Positions 51,664 through 60,518 of a stretch of DNA of 64,000 bases are shown in pieces. The position numbers and the translations under genes were made by a program. This stretch comes from Vreelandella rituensis. Lineage in GTDB: Bacteria > Pseudomonadota > Gammaproteobacteria > Pseudomonadales > Halomonadaceae. The first letter of the stretch is position 1, and the number at the start of each line of letters is the position of its first letter. The stretch is from NCBI RefSeq assembly GCF_003336665.1, contig NZ_QPIJ01000007.1, positions 14,053-78,052 on the forward strand, read 5' to 3'. A model generated the notes under the pieces. That model was not told where the DNA came from. It made no database searches and worked only from the letters and a program-made list of their open reading frames with translations.

Positions 51664-52320
51664 GTGAGCCAAGAGAATACGACGATGTTGTCCTGTCCGC
51701 TATGTGCCAATGACAATACGGTGGCTTATCACCATGATAAACGCCGTGATTACCACCAGTGTGCCACGTGTGAGCTGGTATTTGTTCCCCCTTCCCAGCG
51801 CCTTGACCCCGCTCAGGAAAAAGCTGTCTATGATCGGCACAAAAATTCTCCGGATGATCCGGGCTATCGACGCTTTCTAGGTCGCTTGTTCGAGCCATTG
51901 CAAAAGCGCCTGGCGCCGGGCGCTTGTGGGCTGGATTTTGGCGCAGGTCCGGGGCCGACGCTCTCGGTGATGTTCGAGGAAGTCGGTCATCCGATGGCGC
52001 TTTATGACCCCTTCTACGCGCCAGATACCAGCGTGTTCGAGCGTGACTACGATTTCATCACCGCCACCGAAGTCGTCGAACACCTGTTCGCTCCGGGCGA
52101 CGAGCTTGCACGGCTGCTAGCCTTGATCAAGCCAGGTGGCTTTTTGGCAATAATGACCAAGCGCGTCCAGGGGCCGGAGGCCTTTGCCCGTTGGCATTAC
52201 ATTCTCGACCCCACGCATGTGTGTTTTTTCAGTGAAGAAACCTTTCACTGGTGGGCGAAACAACAGGCCCTGGTAGTGGTCTTTCCGCATGCGGATGTGG
52301 TGATCATGCAAAAGACTTAA
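51664..52320 (+). CDS. Class I SAM-dependent methyltransferase with N-terminal zinc-ribbon
   Basis: Protein of 218 residues. A CxxC...CxxC zinc-ribbon-like start (LSCPLCANDNT, CATCELVF) is followed by a methyltransferase domain with LDFGAGPGPTL near residue 90 and VEHLFAPGDE near 138. Such proteins methylate small molecules or lipids; the substrate is unknown. The start is either the GTG at 51664 or ATG 51685; neither has a strong ribosome site. It is divergent from the VOC gene. Confidence 0.85.
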   Translation: MSQENTTMLSCPLCANDNTVAYHHDKRRDYHQCATCELVFVPPSQRLDPAQEKAVYDRHKNSPDDPGYRRFLGRLFEPLQKRLAPGACGLDFGAGPGPTLSVMFEEVGHPMALYDPFYAPDTSVFERDYDFITATEVVEHLFAPGDELARLLALIKPGGFLAIMTKRVQGPEAFARWHYILDPTHVCFFSEETFHWWAKQQALVVVFPHADVVIMQKT

Positions 52321-52479
52321 CTAAGCAAAACTCGCTGATTAGGCAAACACTGGGTAGATGCTGGAAAAATCATTGACTTTATAGGCGTTGAAGCAATAAT
52401 TGCGCGCCGCAACACAGCTCGCGACACCCATGTCCGGTGATGAGTGGGTACATTCCGTTTCAAGATGGTGAGGTTATTC

Positions 52480-54000
52480 ATGTCGCGGCAACTACTGGCC
52501 ATGGCCCTGGCGCCCCTGTTGGGGCTGTTCATTCTGGGTATCGGCAATGGCTTTCTAGCCACCCTGATCACGTTGCGAATGGACGCGGCGGGAGAGTCAG
52601 CGACGATGATCGGTGTGGTCTCCTCGGCCTATTTCATCGGTCTGGCGCTGGGGGCCATGGTCAACGACCGCCTGCTGCTGCGCATCGGTCACATTCGCGC
52701 CTACGGCAGCTTCGCCTCGCTGGTGGCAGTGACGGTGCTGCTCCAGGGGCTCTTCTTCGAGCCTTGGGCCTGGTTCGCGCTGCGCCTGATAGGCGGCTGG
52801 GCCACGGTGGGCGTCTATCTGGTCATCGAGAGTTGGCTGCTGACCTCCGGCGAGCAAAAGGTTCGCGGTCGCCTGCTGGCGCTGTACATGATCTCGCTTT
52901 ACGCCGCCGGGGTGCTCGGTCAGCTGTTGCTGGGCGTGACAGACGCCATGGGTGTCACAGCACCGTTCATGGTGATCGGCCTGCTGGCATCGCTTTCGGT
53001 ACTGCCGATGGCGATGATTCCACGTGTCTCGCCATTGATCGAACATGCCGAGCCGCTGCCTCCGCACCGCCTGATTATGCTCACCCCCACCGGGGTGATG
53101 GGCAGTTTCGGCTCGGGCATGCTGGTGGCGGCGGCCTATTCGCTGTTGCCGCTTTACTTGCAGCGTATCGGCCTGGGGGTGAGCCAGGTCGGGCAAATGA
53201 TGGCGGTGGTGATTCTCGGCGCCATGCTGTTGCAATATCCCATCGGGCGTTGGTCGGATCGTCATGATCGCCAGATGGTGCTGATCGGTATCAGTGTCTT
53301 TTGCGTGCTGATTTCCGTCGCCATGCTGGTTCTGCCAATGAATACGCCCTTGTTGATTGGCTTGCTGTTCTTGCTAGGCGGCGGGGTATTTGCGCTTTAT
53401 CCGGTGGCGGTCAGCCACGCCGCCGACCGGGCTCCGGCCGGGGCGCTGGTGCGCATGAGCCAAGGCTTGCTGTTGATCAACTCCCTGGGTTCCACGATAA
53501 GCCCCTTGATGATTTCCCCCTTGATGACTGCCTTGGGTGATGCCGGCTTGTTCTGGGCGTTAGGGGGCTTGAGTGCCATCTTCCTCGCCTTCTTCGTTTG
53601 GCGGCGCAGTGTACGTCCGGCCCCGATACCCGTGGCGCCCTTCACCGCGACGACACCGATGTCCGCCGCCGGGGCGGAACTGGTGGTGACCGAGGAGCTG
53701 ATCAAGGGGGCCATGGACCACGAGCATATGGAAGATCTTTCCAATGCGGTGGCGGACGTGGAAGTAGCCGAGCCCTTGGCCGGCCCCCCGACACGCGATG
53801 AGGAATACGTTCAGTACTTTGACGAGAACGAGACTGACGCCAGCACGAACACGGATTCTGAAACGGATACTGAGGCAAGCACCAAGCCAGACACTGCGCA
53901 AGCTCTTGAGCAAGACCTTGAGAAAAACTCAGAACCAGCTCCCGAGAAAGATTCTGATAGTGCTTCTGAAAGAGCTTCCGAGATGCAACCAAGACGTTAG
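52480..54000 (+). CDS. MFS transporter (YcaD-like) with acidic C-terminal tail
   Basis: Major facilitator transporter of 506 residues with twelve predicted helices to about residue 385 and the family motif GxxxDR in MVNDRLLLRIGH. The tail (about 390-506) is hydrophilic, with a low-complexity stretch of Asp, Glu, Ser and Thr (about 448-500). YcaD-type proteins are uncharacterised efflux-like carriers. GTGAGG precedes ATG 52480; an upstream in-frame start is less likely. The tail may be a regulatory or salt-adapted cytoplasmic extension. Confidence 0.87.
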   Translation: MSRQLLAMALAPLLGLFILGIGNGFLATLITLRMDAAGESATMIGVVSSAYFIGLALGAMVNDRLLLRIGHIRAYGSFASLVAVTVLLQGLFFEPWAWFALRLIGGWATVGVYLVIESWLLTSGEQKVRGRLLALYMISLYAAGVLGQLLLGVTDAMGVTAPFMVIGLLASLSVLPMAMIPRVSPLIEHAEPLPPHRLIMLTPTGVMGSFGSGMLVAAAYSLLPLYLQRIGLGVSQVGQMMAVVILGAMLLQYPIGRWSDRHDRQMVLIGISVFCVLISVAMLVLPMNTPLLIGLLFLLGGGVFALYPVAVSHAADRAPAGALVRMSQGLLLINSLGSTISPLMISPLMTALGDAGLFWALGGLSAIFLAFFVWRRSVRPAPIPVAPFTATTPMSAAGAELVVTEELIKGAMDHEHMEDLSNAVADVEVAEPLAGPPTRDEEYVQYFDENETDASTNTDSETDTEASTKPDTAQALEQDLEKNSEPAPEKDSDSASERASEMQPRR

Positions 54001-54077
54001 GCTAATGGTTTGTGAAAAGTAGTGAATCTACTATCTGGGGTAGAAGAATCACTAATTTCACGATCCGAGGTCTTTTA

Positions 54078-55880
54078 ATGAATTATTATGCCGCGCCAGT
54101 GCGTGACCTACGCTTTGTACTCGAAGAACTTCTCGAGCATCGCTCACTGGCGTTGCCGGGCTTCGAAGAAGCCAGCCCGGATTTGGTCGAGGCGGTACTC
54201 GAAGAAGCCGCCAAGCTTGCCGGGGATGTCTGGGGCCCGCTCAATGCCAGCGGCGACCACCAAGGCTGTCGGCGTGAAGAAAACGGCGATGTCATGACGC
54301 CGAAGGGCTTCAAAGACGCTTATCAAGCCTATGCGGAAGGCGGCTGGAACGGTATCGGGGTCTCTGAAGAACTGGGTGGGCAGGGCCTGCCCGAAGTCGT
54401 GGCAAGCTCGGTTCAAGAAATGCTTCACGGGGCCAACATGGCCCTCGGCCTGTGCCCCATGCTCACCGCGGGCGCCATCGAGGCGCTTTCCCATCACGGT
54501 AGCGACGAACTCAAGTCCGTTTACCTACCCAAGTTGGTGGAAGGTGCCTGGACCGGCACCATGAACCTCACCGAATCCCAGGCGGGGTCGGATCTTTCCC
54601 AGGTACGTACCCGCGCCATCCCTTGTGCAGAGGACGAAGGCAATCACTATCGCATTTCTGGCCAGAAAATCTATATTACCTGGGGTGATCACGACTGCGC
54701 CGAAAACATCATCCATCTGGTGCTGGCCCGCAAGCCCGATGCGCCGCAGGGCAACAAGGGCATTTCGCTGTTTCTGGTCCCCAAATTTCTGGTCAATGCG
54801 GATGGTTCGCTGGGCGAGCGCAATGACGTGGTGTGCGCCTCCATCGAGCATAAATTGGGCATTCATGGCTCGCCCACCTGCACGCTGAGTTTCGGCGAGA
54901 AAGATGGCGCGATTGGCTACCTGGTAGGGCAGGAAGGTCGTGGGCTCAATCATATGTTCACCATGATGAACGAAGCGCGTCATAAGGTAGGCATTCAAGG
55001 TATCGGTGTGGCCGAACGCGCCTGCCAGCATGCCTTCGCCTACGCCCAGGATCGCGTGCAAGGCAAGACGCCTAAATCCCGGGGTGGCAAGGATTGCACC
55101 ATCAGCGATCATTTGGATGTACGCCGCATGTTGCTTTCCATGCGCTCGCGCACCGATGCCCTGCGTGCCCTGGCACTGTACTGCGCCGCCGAACTGGATA
55201 CCGCGCGTCGCAGCGCCGATGAAGACGAGCGCCAGACCGCTCAGGCGCGAGCCGATGTACTGATCCCGGTGATCAAGAGCTTCTCCACCGATCAAGCCGT
55301 GGAAATCGCCTCTCTGGGCATTCAGGTGCATGGCGGTATGGGTTACGTGGAAGAAACCGGTGCCGCTCAACTGTTGCGCGACGCGCGTATCGCCCCCATT
55401 TACGAAGGCACCAACGGTATTCAGGCACTCGATCTGGCCGGGCGTAAGTTGCAGCGTGACGATGGCGCAGCGCTTTCGGCACTGCTGGATGATGTGGAAA
55501 CCACTGCCCGGGAACTGGAGGAAAATGCAGCACTTCCCGGCCTGGGCCAGAGCTTGGCGGCAGGAGCCGATGACCTGCGCGCCGCCATGACCGTCGTGCT
55601 GGACCAAGGCAAAGACCCGGATAACGGCCCCGATGCCGTCCAGGCGTATGCGACGCCGTTTCTCAATCTGGCAGGCCATGTGCTGTGTGCCTGGCAGATG
55701 GGTCAGTCCGCACTCAAGGCCCAGGCCGCGCTGGACAACGGCAGCAATGATCCTTTCTATCGCAGCAAGACGCTCAGCGCAGACTACGCTATCAAACAGT
55801 GGTTGCCGGTGGGCCGTGCTCAGCGGGCGGTGATCGAGGCGGGCATGCAGAGCCTGAGCGCCTTCGATGTAAGTGTCTGA
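54078..55880 (+). CDS. Acyl-CoA dehydrogenase (600-residue, DmdC/FadE-type)
   Basis: FAD enzyme of 600 residues that introduces a double bond into acyl-CoA. It has an ACAD middle domain with MNLTESQAGSDLSQV near residue 162 and GIHGSPTC, a C-terminal helical domain including IQVHGGMGYVEETG and YEGTNGIQALD, and an extra C-terminal domain of about 120 residues. This long form includes the methylmercaptopropionyl-CoA dehydrogenase DmdC. GAGG precedes ATG 54078. It is the first gene of a four-gene beta-oxidation unit with ligase, hydroxyacyl-CoA dehydrogenase and hydratase. Confidence 0.92.
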   Translation: MNYYAAPVRDLRFVLEELLEHRSLALPGFEEASPDLVEAVLEEAAKLAGDVWGPLNASGDHQGCRREENGDVMTPKGFKDAYQAYAEGGWNGIGVSEELGGQGLPEVVASSVQEMLHGANMALGLCPMLTAGAIEALSHHGSDELKSVYLPKLVEGAWTGTMNLTESQAGSDLSQVRTRAIPCAEDEGNHYRISGQKIYITWGDHDCAENIIHLVLARKPDAPQGNKGISLFLVPKFLVNADGSLGERNDVVCASIEHKLGIHGSPTCTLSFGEKDGAIGYLVGQEGRGLNHMFTMMNEARHKVGIQGIGVAERACQHAFAYAQDRVQGKTPKSRGGKDCTISDHLDVRRMLLSMRSRTDALRALALYCAAELDTARRSADEDERQTAQARADVLIPVIKSFSTDQAVEIASLGIQVHGGMGYVEETGAAQLLRDARIAPIYEGTNGIQALDLAGRKLQRDDGAALSALLDDVETTARELEENAALPGLGQSLAAGADDLRAAMTVVLDQGKDPDNGPDAVQAYATPFLNLAGHVLCAWQMGQSALKAQAALDNGSNDPFYRSKTLSADYAIKQWLPVGRAQRAVIEAGMQSLSAFDVSV

Positions 55881-55985
55881 CGGATTCCATGTCGCCGGTG
55901 GCTGTTCCGGCTACCGGCGGCGAATCCTGTCCTGCCTTACCTGTACCGTCAGACACCCCACCTCAATACCTGGAGCTTAGCCCTC

Positions 55986-57617
55986 ATGTCCCAGAACATC
56001 TTCGAGCAAGGCCTGCCCAAGACGACGGCCAATTTCGTGGCGCTTTCACCGCTAACCTTCATCGAGCGCACGGCTTCGATTTATCCAGATTACCCGGCGG
56101 TGGTACACGGCAATATTCGCCGTGACTGGGCCACCACCTGGGAGCGCTGCCGCCGCCTGGCGTCGGCACTAGAAAAGCGCGGCATCCAACCGGGCCAGAC
56201 CGTGGCGGCGATGCTGCCCAATATCCCTGCCATGTTTGAAGCGCATTTCGGGGTGCCGCTGGCCGGTTGCGTGCTTAATACCTTGAATATCCGCCTGGAT
56301 GCCGATGCGATCAGCTACATGCTGGAGCATGGCGAAGCCAAGGCGGTTCTGGTCGACCCGGAATTCGCCGATACCATCAAGGAAGCGGTGTCAAAGCTTA
56401 CACACAAGCCGCTATTGATCGACGTCGCGGATGTGGAATTTCTGGGTGAAATCCAGGGCATCGGTGAAATCGAATACGAAGCGCTGCTCGATGAAGGCGA
56501 CCCGGACTACGCCTATCAGCTGCCGGAAGACGAGTGGAGCGCCATCTCGCTCAACTATACCTCCGGCACCACCGGCAAGCCTAAAGGTGTGGTGTATCAC
56601 CATCGCGGCGCCTATCTCAACGCGGTGAGCAACATCATGGAATGGGCCATGCCCCATCATCCGAATTACCTGTGGACGTTACCGATGTTCCACTGCAACG
56701 GCTGGTGTTTCCCCTGGACGATTGCCGCCAATGCCGGGACCAGCATCTGCCTGCGCAAGGTCGATCCGAAAAAGATCATGCAACTGATCGCCTCGGAAAA
56801 CGTCACCCATTTCAGTGGCGCCCCGATCATTCTCAACGGCATGGTCAATCTGCCGGCGGAAGACAAGCATGAATTCGACCATCCGGTAAAAGTCACCACG
56901 GCCGGCGCCGCACCGCCTGCCTCGGTGATTGCTGGGGTGGAAAAACTCGGCATCGAAGTCACCCACGTGTACGGCTTGACCGAAGTGTACGGGCCGGTGA
57001 CCGTCTGTGCCTGGCGCGAGGCCTGGGATGAATTACCGCTGGAAGAGCGTGCCAAGCTCAAGGCCCGCCAGGGCGTGCGCTACCACATGCTCGAAGCGTT
57101 ATGCGTCGCCGACCCCAATACGCTGGAGCCGGTGCCCAAGGACGGTGAGACCATCGGCGAAATCCTGATGCGCGGCAACAACGTGATGAAGGGTTACCTG
57201 AAAAACCCCGCCGCCACCGAGCAGGCCCTTGAAGGCGGCTGGTATCACACCGGCGACCTGGCTGTGTGGCACGCCGACGGCTACATCGAGATCAAGGACC
57301 GCTCCAAGGACATCATCATTTCCGGCGGGGAGAACATCTCCACCATCGAAGTGGAAAACGCCATCTATGACCACCCGGCGGTGGAAGAGGCCGCTGTGGT
57401 GGCCAAGCCGGATGAAAAATGGGGCGAGACGCCTTGTGCCTTCGTCAAGCTCAAGATGGGTTATGGCGAGGTCACCGAGGACGATATCATCGAGCATTGC
57501 CGCGAGCGTCTGGCGCGCTTCAAGGTGCCGAAAAACGTCATTTTCACCGACTTGCCCAAGACCTCCACCGGCAAGATTCAGAAATTCGTGTTGCGTGAAG
57601 AAGCGCGCAATCAGTAA
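55986..57617 (+). CDS. Acyl-CoA synthetase (medium-chain, AlkK/DmdB-like)
   Basis: AMP-forming ligase of 543 residues. Motifs: YTSGTTGKPKGV near residue 192, YGLTEVYGP near residue 328, YHTGDLAVWHADGY near 420 and the C-terminal TGKIQKFVLR. It activates a fatty or thio-fatty acid to its CoA ester. The start matches the DmdB/AlkK group. It lies 105 bases downstream of the dehydrogenase and 15 bases before the next gene, so it belongs to the same operon. Confidence 0.93.
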   Translation: MSQNIFEQGLPKTTANFVALSPLTFIERTASIYPDYPAVVHGNIRRDWATTWERCRRLASALEKRGIQPGQTVAAMLPNIPAMFEAHFGVPLAGCVLNTLNIRLDADAISYMLEHGEAKAVLVDPEFADTIKEAVSKLTHKPLLIDVADVEFLGEIQGIGEIEYEALLDEGDPDYAYQLPEDEWSAISLNYTSGTTGKPKGVVYHHRGAYLNAVSNIMEWAMPHHPNYLWTLPMFHCNGWCFPWTIAANAGTSICLRKVDPKKIMQLIASENVTHFSGAPIILNGMVNLPAEDKHEFDHPVKVTTAGAAPPASVIAGVEKLGIEVTHVYGLTEVYGPVTVCAWREAWDELPLEERAKLKARQGVRYHMLEALCVADPNTLEPVPKDGETIGEILMRGNNVMKGYLKNPAATEQALEGGWYHTGDLAVWHADGYIEIKDRSKDIIISGGENISTIEVENAIYDHPAVEEAAVVAKPDEKWGETPCAFVKLKMGYGEVTEDDIIEHCRERLARFKVPKNVIFTDLPKTSTGKIQKFVLREEARNQ

Positions 57618-57632
57618 TCCAGGGAGAGCAAG

Positions 57633-58481
57633 ATGAGTGATAAAGCGATTGGCGTCGTCGGCGCCGGCACCATGGGCCAGGGGATTGCCCAAGTCTTGAT
57701 CTCGAGTGGCTTCAATGCCCAGCTTTACGATGTGGCCGACGAACAGCTGGGTCGCGCCCGCAGCAACATCGAAAAAGGCTTGAGCAAGCTGGTGGCCAAG
57801 GACAAGCTCAGCGAGGCCGACAAGAATGCCGCCCTGGCGCGGCTTTCCACCTCCACCGCGCTGGATGCGCTGAGCGACTGCGAGGTGATTATCGAAGCCG
57901 CGCCCGAACAGCCCGCATTGAAGGAAAAGCTGTTCCGCGACTTGAGCCACCTGAGCAGCGACGCGATTCTTGCCTCCAACACGTCCTCGCTTTCGCTGAC
58001 GCGGCTGGCGGCGGTGTGCGAGCGCCCGGAACGTGTGGTGGGCATGCACTTCTTCAATCCGGTACCGGTACTCAAGCTGGTGGAAGTGATTCGCGCCGAA
58101 CAGACCAGTGACTCCACCGTGGAGCGTATCGAGCGCCTGGCCGAGGCATTGGGCAAGACCGCGGTGCCGGTGGGCGATTCTCCCGGCTTTGCGGTCAACC
58201 GCCTGCTGGTGCCGATGATCAACGAAGCCGCTTTCCTGGTGCAAGAGGGTGCCGCGACGCCAGAGGCGGTGGATGCCGCCATGAAGCTGGGCGCCGCTCA
58301 CCCCATGGGGCCGCTGGCGTTAGCGGATTTGATTGGTCTGGATGTCTGCCTGGCGATCATGAATGTATTGCAGGATGGTTTCGGCGATCCTAAATATCGG
58401 CCTTGCCCACTGCTCAAGCGCATGGTGGATGCAGGCTATCTGGGACGTAAAACCGGCCGGGGCTTCCACCGTTACGACTAA
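57633..58481 (+). CDS. 3-hydroxyacyl-CoA (3-hydroxybutyryl-CoA) dehydrogenase
   Basis: NAD-dependent enzyme of 282 residues. Rossmann motif GAGTMGQGIAQ at residues 9-19, NTSSLSLTRLA near residue 115, the catalytic His in GMHFFNPVP near residue 138, and a C-terminal dimer domain. It is the single-domain form that acts on short chains. GGGAG precedes the ATG. It is the third gene of the acyl-CoA oxidation operon. Confidence 0.93.
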   Translation: MSDKAIGVVGAGTMGQGIAQVLISSGFNAQLYDVADEQLGRARSNIEKGLSKLVAKDKLSEADKNAALARLSTSTALDALSDCEVIIEAAPEQPALKEKLFRDLSHLSSDAILASNTSSLSLTRLAAVCERPERVVGMHFFNPVPVLKLVEVIRAEQTSDSTVERIERLAEALGKTAVPVGDSPGFAVNRLLVPMINEAAFLVQEGAATPEAVDAAMKLGAAHPMGPLALADLIGLDVCLAIMNVLQDGFGDPKYRPCPLLKRMVDAGYLGRKTGRGFHRYD

Positions 58482-58578
58482 GCCGTGAAGGGAGACGACC
58501 AAAGAAGTGATTGCCTACCAACCAAGCGTTCGCTAGGGTTGGTGGGTACCCTTTAATAAAAACGCAAGGAGCCCCCTC

Positions 58579-59352
58579 ATGAGCGAATCCGTGATCGAAA
58601 AAGTCGATAATGATGGTGTCGTTCGCCTGACCATCACTCGCCCCAAGGCCCTGAATGCGCTCAACAGCGATGTGTTGAGTGCCTTGGAAGCGCATTTGGT
58701 CGAGCTGGAAGCGCACCCTGATCTGCGTGCCGTGCTGATTACCGGTGCCGGTGAGAAATCTTTCGTTGCCGGTGCCGATATCACCGAAATGCGTGAGAAG
58801 ACCCCCGAAGAAGCGCGAGCGTTCGCCTCTCAAGCCCTGCGTACCATCAAACGCCTGGAAGAGCTGCCGGTGCCGGTGGTCGCCTTGGTGAACGGGTTTT
58901 GCCTTGGCGGCGGCTGCGAACTGGCGTTGGCCTGCGACTGGGCGGTAGCCAGCGATAACGCGGTATTCGGCCAGCCGGAAGTTCTGCTGGGTGTGATTCC
59001 CGGTTTCGGCGGCACCCAGCGCTTACCGCGGCGTGTCGGTCCGGCCATGGCGATTGACCTGGTCACCACCGGTCGCAAGATCAACGCCGAGGAAGCCCTG
59101 CGTATCGGTCTGGTCAACCGGGTGATGCCTCAGGCGGAACTTGATGCCTATGCCGATGAACTGACCAAGCAGCTTTCCGGCAACGGCCCCCAGGCGGTGC
59201 GTAATGCCAAGCAAGCCGTTCATGATGGCATGGATCAGGATCTCACCAGTGCCCTGGCACTCGAGACCAGCCTGTTCGCGCTGTGCTTTGCCGGAGAAGA
59301 GCAAAGCGAAGGCATGAGCGCCTTTGTCGAAAAGCGTAAGCCCAACTTCTGA
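58579..59352 (+). CDS. Enoyl-CoA hydratase/isomerase
   Basis: Crotonase-fold enzyme of 257 residues. It has the oxyanion-hole segments FVAGADITEM (about 62-71) and LGGGCELALACD (about 105-116), the first catalytic Glu in CELALA and the second in QPEVLLGVIPGFGGTQR. It hydrates enoyl-CoA made by the upstream dehydrogenase. AAGGAG precedes the ATG. It is the last gene of the operon and is followed by a terminator. Confidence 0.93.
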   Translation: MSESVIEKVDNDGVVRLTITRPKALNALNSDVLSALEAHLVELEAHPDLRAVLITGAGEKSFVAGADITEMREKTPEEARAFASQALRTIKRLEELPVPVVALVNGFCLGGGCELALACDWAVASDNAVFGQPEVLLGVIPGFGGTQRLPRRVGPAMAIDLVTTGRKINAEEALRIGLVNRVMPQAELDAYADELTKQLSGNGPQAVRNAKQAVHDGMDQDLTSALALETSLFALCFAGEEQSEGMSAFVEKRKPNF

Positions 59353-59420
59353 GCTTGAGAAACAACTCGATCAACGACAGTGGGAATAACCCCATTGCCG
59401 TTTTTTATTCAACAAAGCTA

Positions 59421-59444
59421 AAAACGGCCCTGACGGGCCGTTTT
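59421..59444. terminator. Terminator between the hydratase and GST genes
   Basis: Hairpin with AAAACGGCCC/GGGCCGTTTT arms of ten bases and a four-base loop. Symmetric flanking A and T runs make it work in both directions. Confidence 0.85.
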
Positions 59445-59456
59445 GCATGCTATCTA

Positions 59457-60329
59457 TCAACCTTTATTCTGCAGCTTATCTTGGGTCTTGTACTCGAAGT
59501 CGCTGGCCGCGTGGCGCTCATGCAGCTGTTCATGGGGTTCGCCCCAGGTACGGTTGACCATGCGGCCACGTTGTACCGCCGGGCGCTGGGCAATTTCCTC
59601 GGTCCAGCGCAGCACGTTCTTGTAGGTATGGGCGTCGAGAAATTCAGCAGCTTCGTATACCTGGTTGGTCACCAGAGCGCCGTACCAATGCCAGATCGCC
59701 ATATCGGCGATCGTATACTTATCGCCCGCGATAAACCGCTTATCGGCTAATTGCCGATTCAGGACGTCGAGCTGACGCTTCACCTCCATGGTGTAACGGT
59801 CGATCGGGTACTGGTATTTCTCCGGCGCATAGGCGTAAAAATGACCGAAACCGCCGCCCAGCATCGGGGCGCTACCCATTTGCCAGAACAGCCAGGAGAG
59901 GCATTCGGTGCGCTTGGCGATATCCTTGGGCAGGAAGGCACCAAACTTTTCCGCCAGATAAAGCAGAATGGCGCCAGACTCGAATACCCGCTGGGGTGGG
60001 TCCATACTCTGGTCCAGCAGAGCGGGAATCTTGGAGTTGGGATTGACCGCAACGAAGCCGCTACCGAACTGCTCCCCTTCGGTGATCTGAATGAGGTGAG
60101 CATCGTATTCCGCACCTTCGAAGCCCAGCGCCAGCAGTTCTTCCAGCAAAATGGTGACCTTGACACCGTTGGGGGTGGCCAGGGAATAAAGTTGAAGCGG
60201 GTGCTTGCCTACGGGGAGCGGTTTTTCATGGGTGGCTCCGGCTTCGGGGCGGTTGATATTGGCAAATTTACCGCCGTTGCCCGGTTCCCATTTCCAGACG
60301 CGGGGTGGCGTGTAGGTCTCGTCGCTCAT
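59457..60329 (-). CDS. yghU: Glutathione S-transferase-like protein, YghU type
   Basis: Protein of 290 residues with an N-terminal extension of 42 residues, a thioredoxin-like domain (PLQLYSLATPNGVKV, then VNPNSKIPALLD and FESGAILLYLAE) and a helical C-terminal domain. It resembles E. coli YghU, which binds two glutathiones and acts as a disulfide-bond reductase on small substrates. GAGGAAACTCC precedes the ATG. It is convergent with the fatty acid operon. Confidence 0.92.
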   Translation of the reverse strand: MSDETYTPPRVWKWEPGNGGKFANINRPEAGATHEKPLPVGKHPLQLYSLATPNGVKVTILLEELLALGFEGAEYDAHLIQITEGEQFGSGFVAVNPNSKIPALLDQSMDPPQRVFESGAILLYLAEKFGAFLPKDIAKRTECLSWLFWQMGSAPMLGGGFGHFYAYAPEKYQYPIDRYTMEVKRQLDVLNRQLADKRFIAGDKYTIADMAIWHWYGALVTNQVYEAAEFLDAHTYKNVLRWTEEIAQRPAVQRGRMVNRTWGEPHEQLHERHAASDFEYKTQDKLQNKG

Positions 60330-60518
60330 GGAGTTTCCTCCTCAGGGGTAGTTTGGATTTTGTCACTTTTGATTAAGGCATTTCAGTTAACTTTATCCAA
60401 CCGTTAAAATGACTCGGGCGCCAATCTGGATTAGTTTACTAGGCTGTAAGGGTCAAGCGAAAAACTATGCCTTGCTTGCCTTTCCATTGGCCGAAGTGAC
60501 ACCACAAGGAGTTGTGAA

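Noticed and set aside
52437-53267. A 276-codon frame overlapping the MFS gene in another frame
   Set aside because: The MFS frame has twelve helices and family motifs; this one has an Arg/Gly-rich shadow composition.
54525-55679. A 384-codon minus-strand frame opposite the acyl-CoA dehydrogenase
   Set aside because: Antisense shadow; the dehydrogenase has all family motifs.
57099-58301. A 400-codon minus-strand frame across two operon genes
   Set aside because: It crosses the ligase and hydroxyacyl-CoA dehydrogenase genes with no domain of its own.
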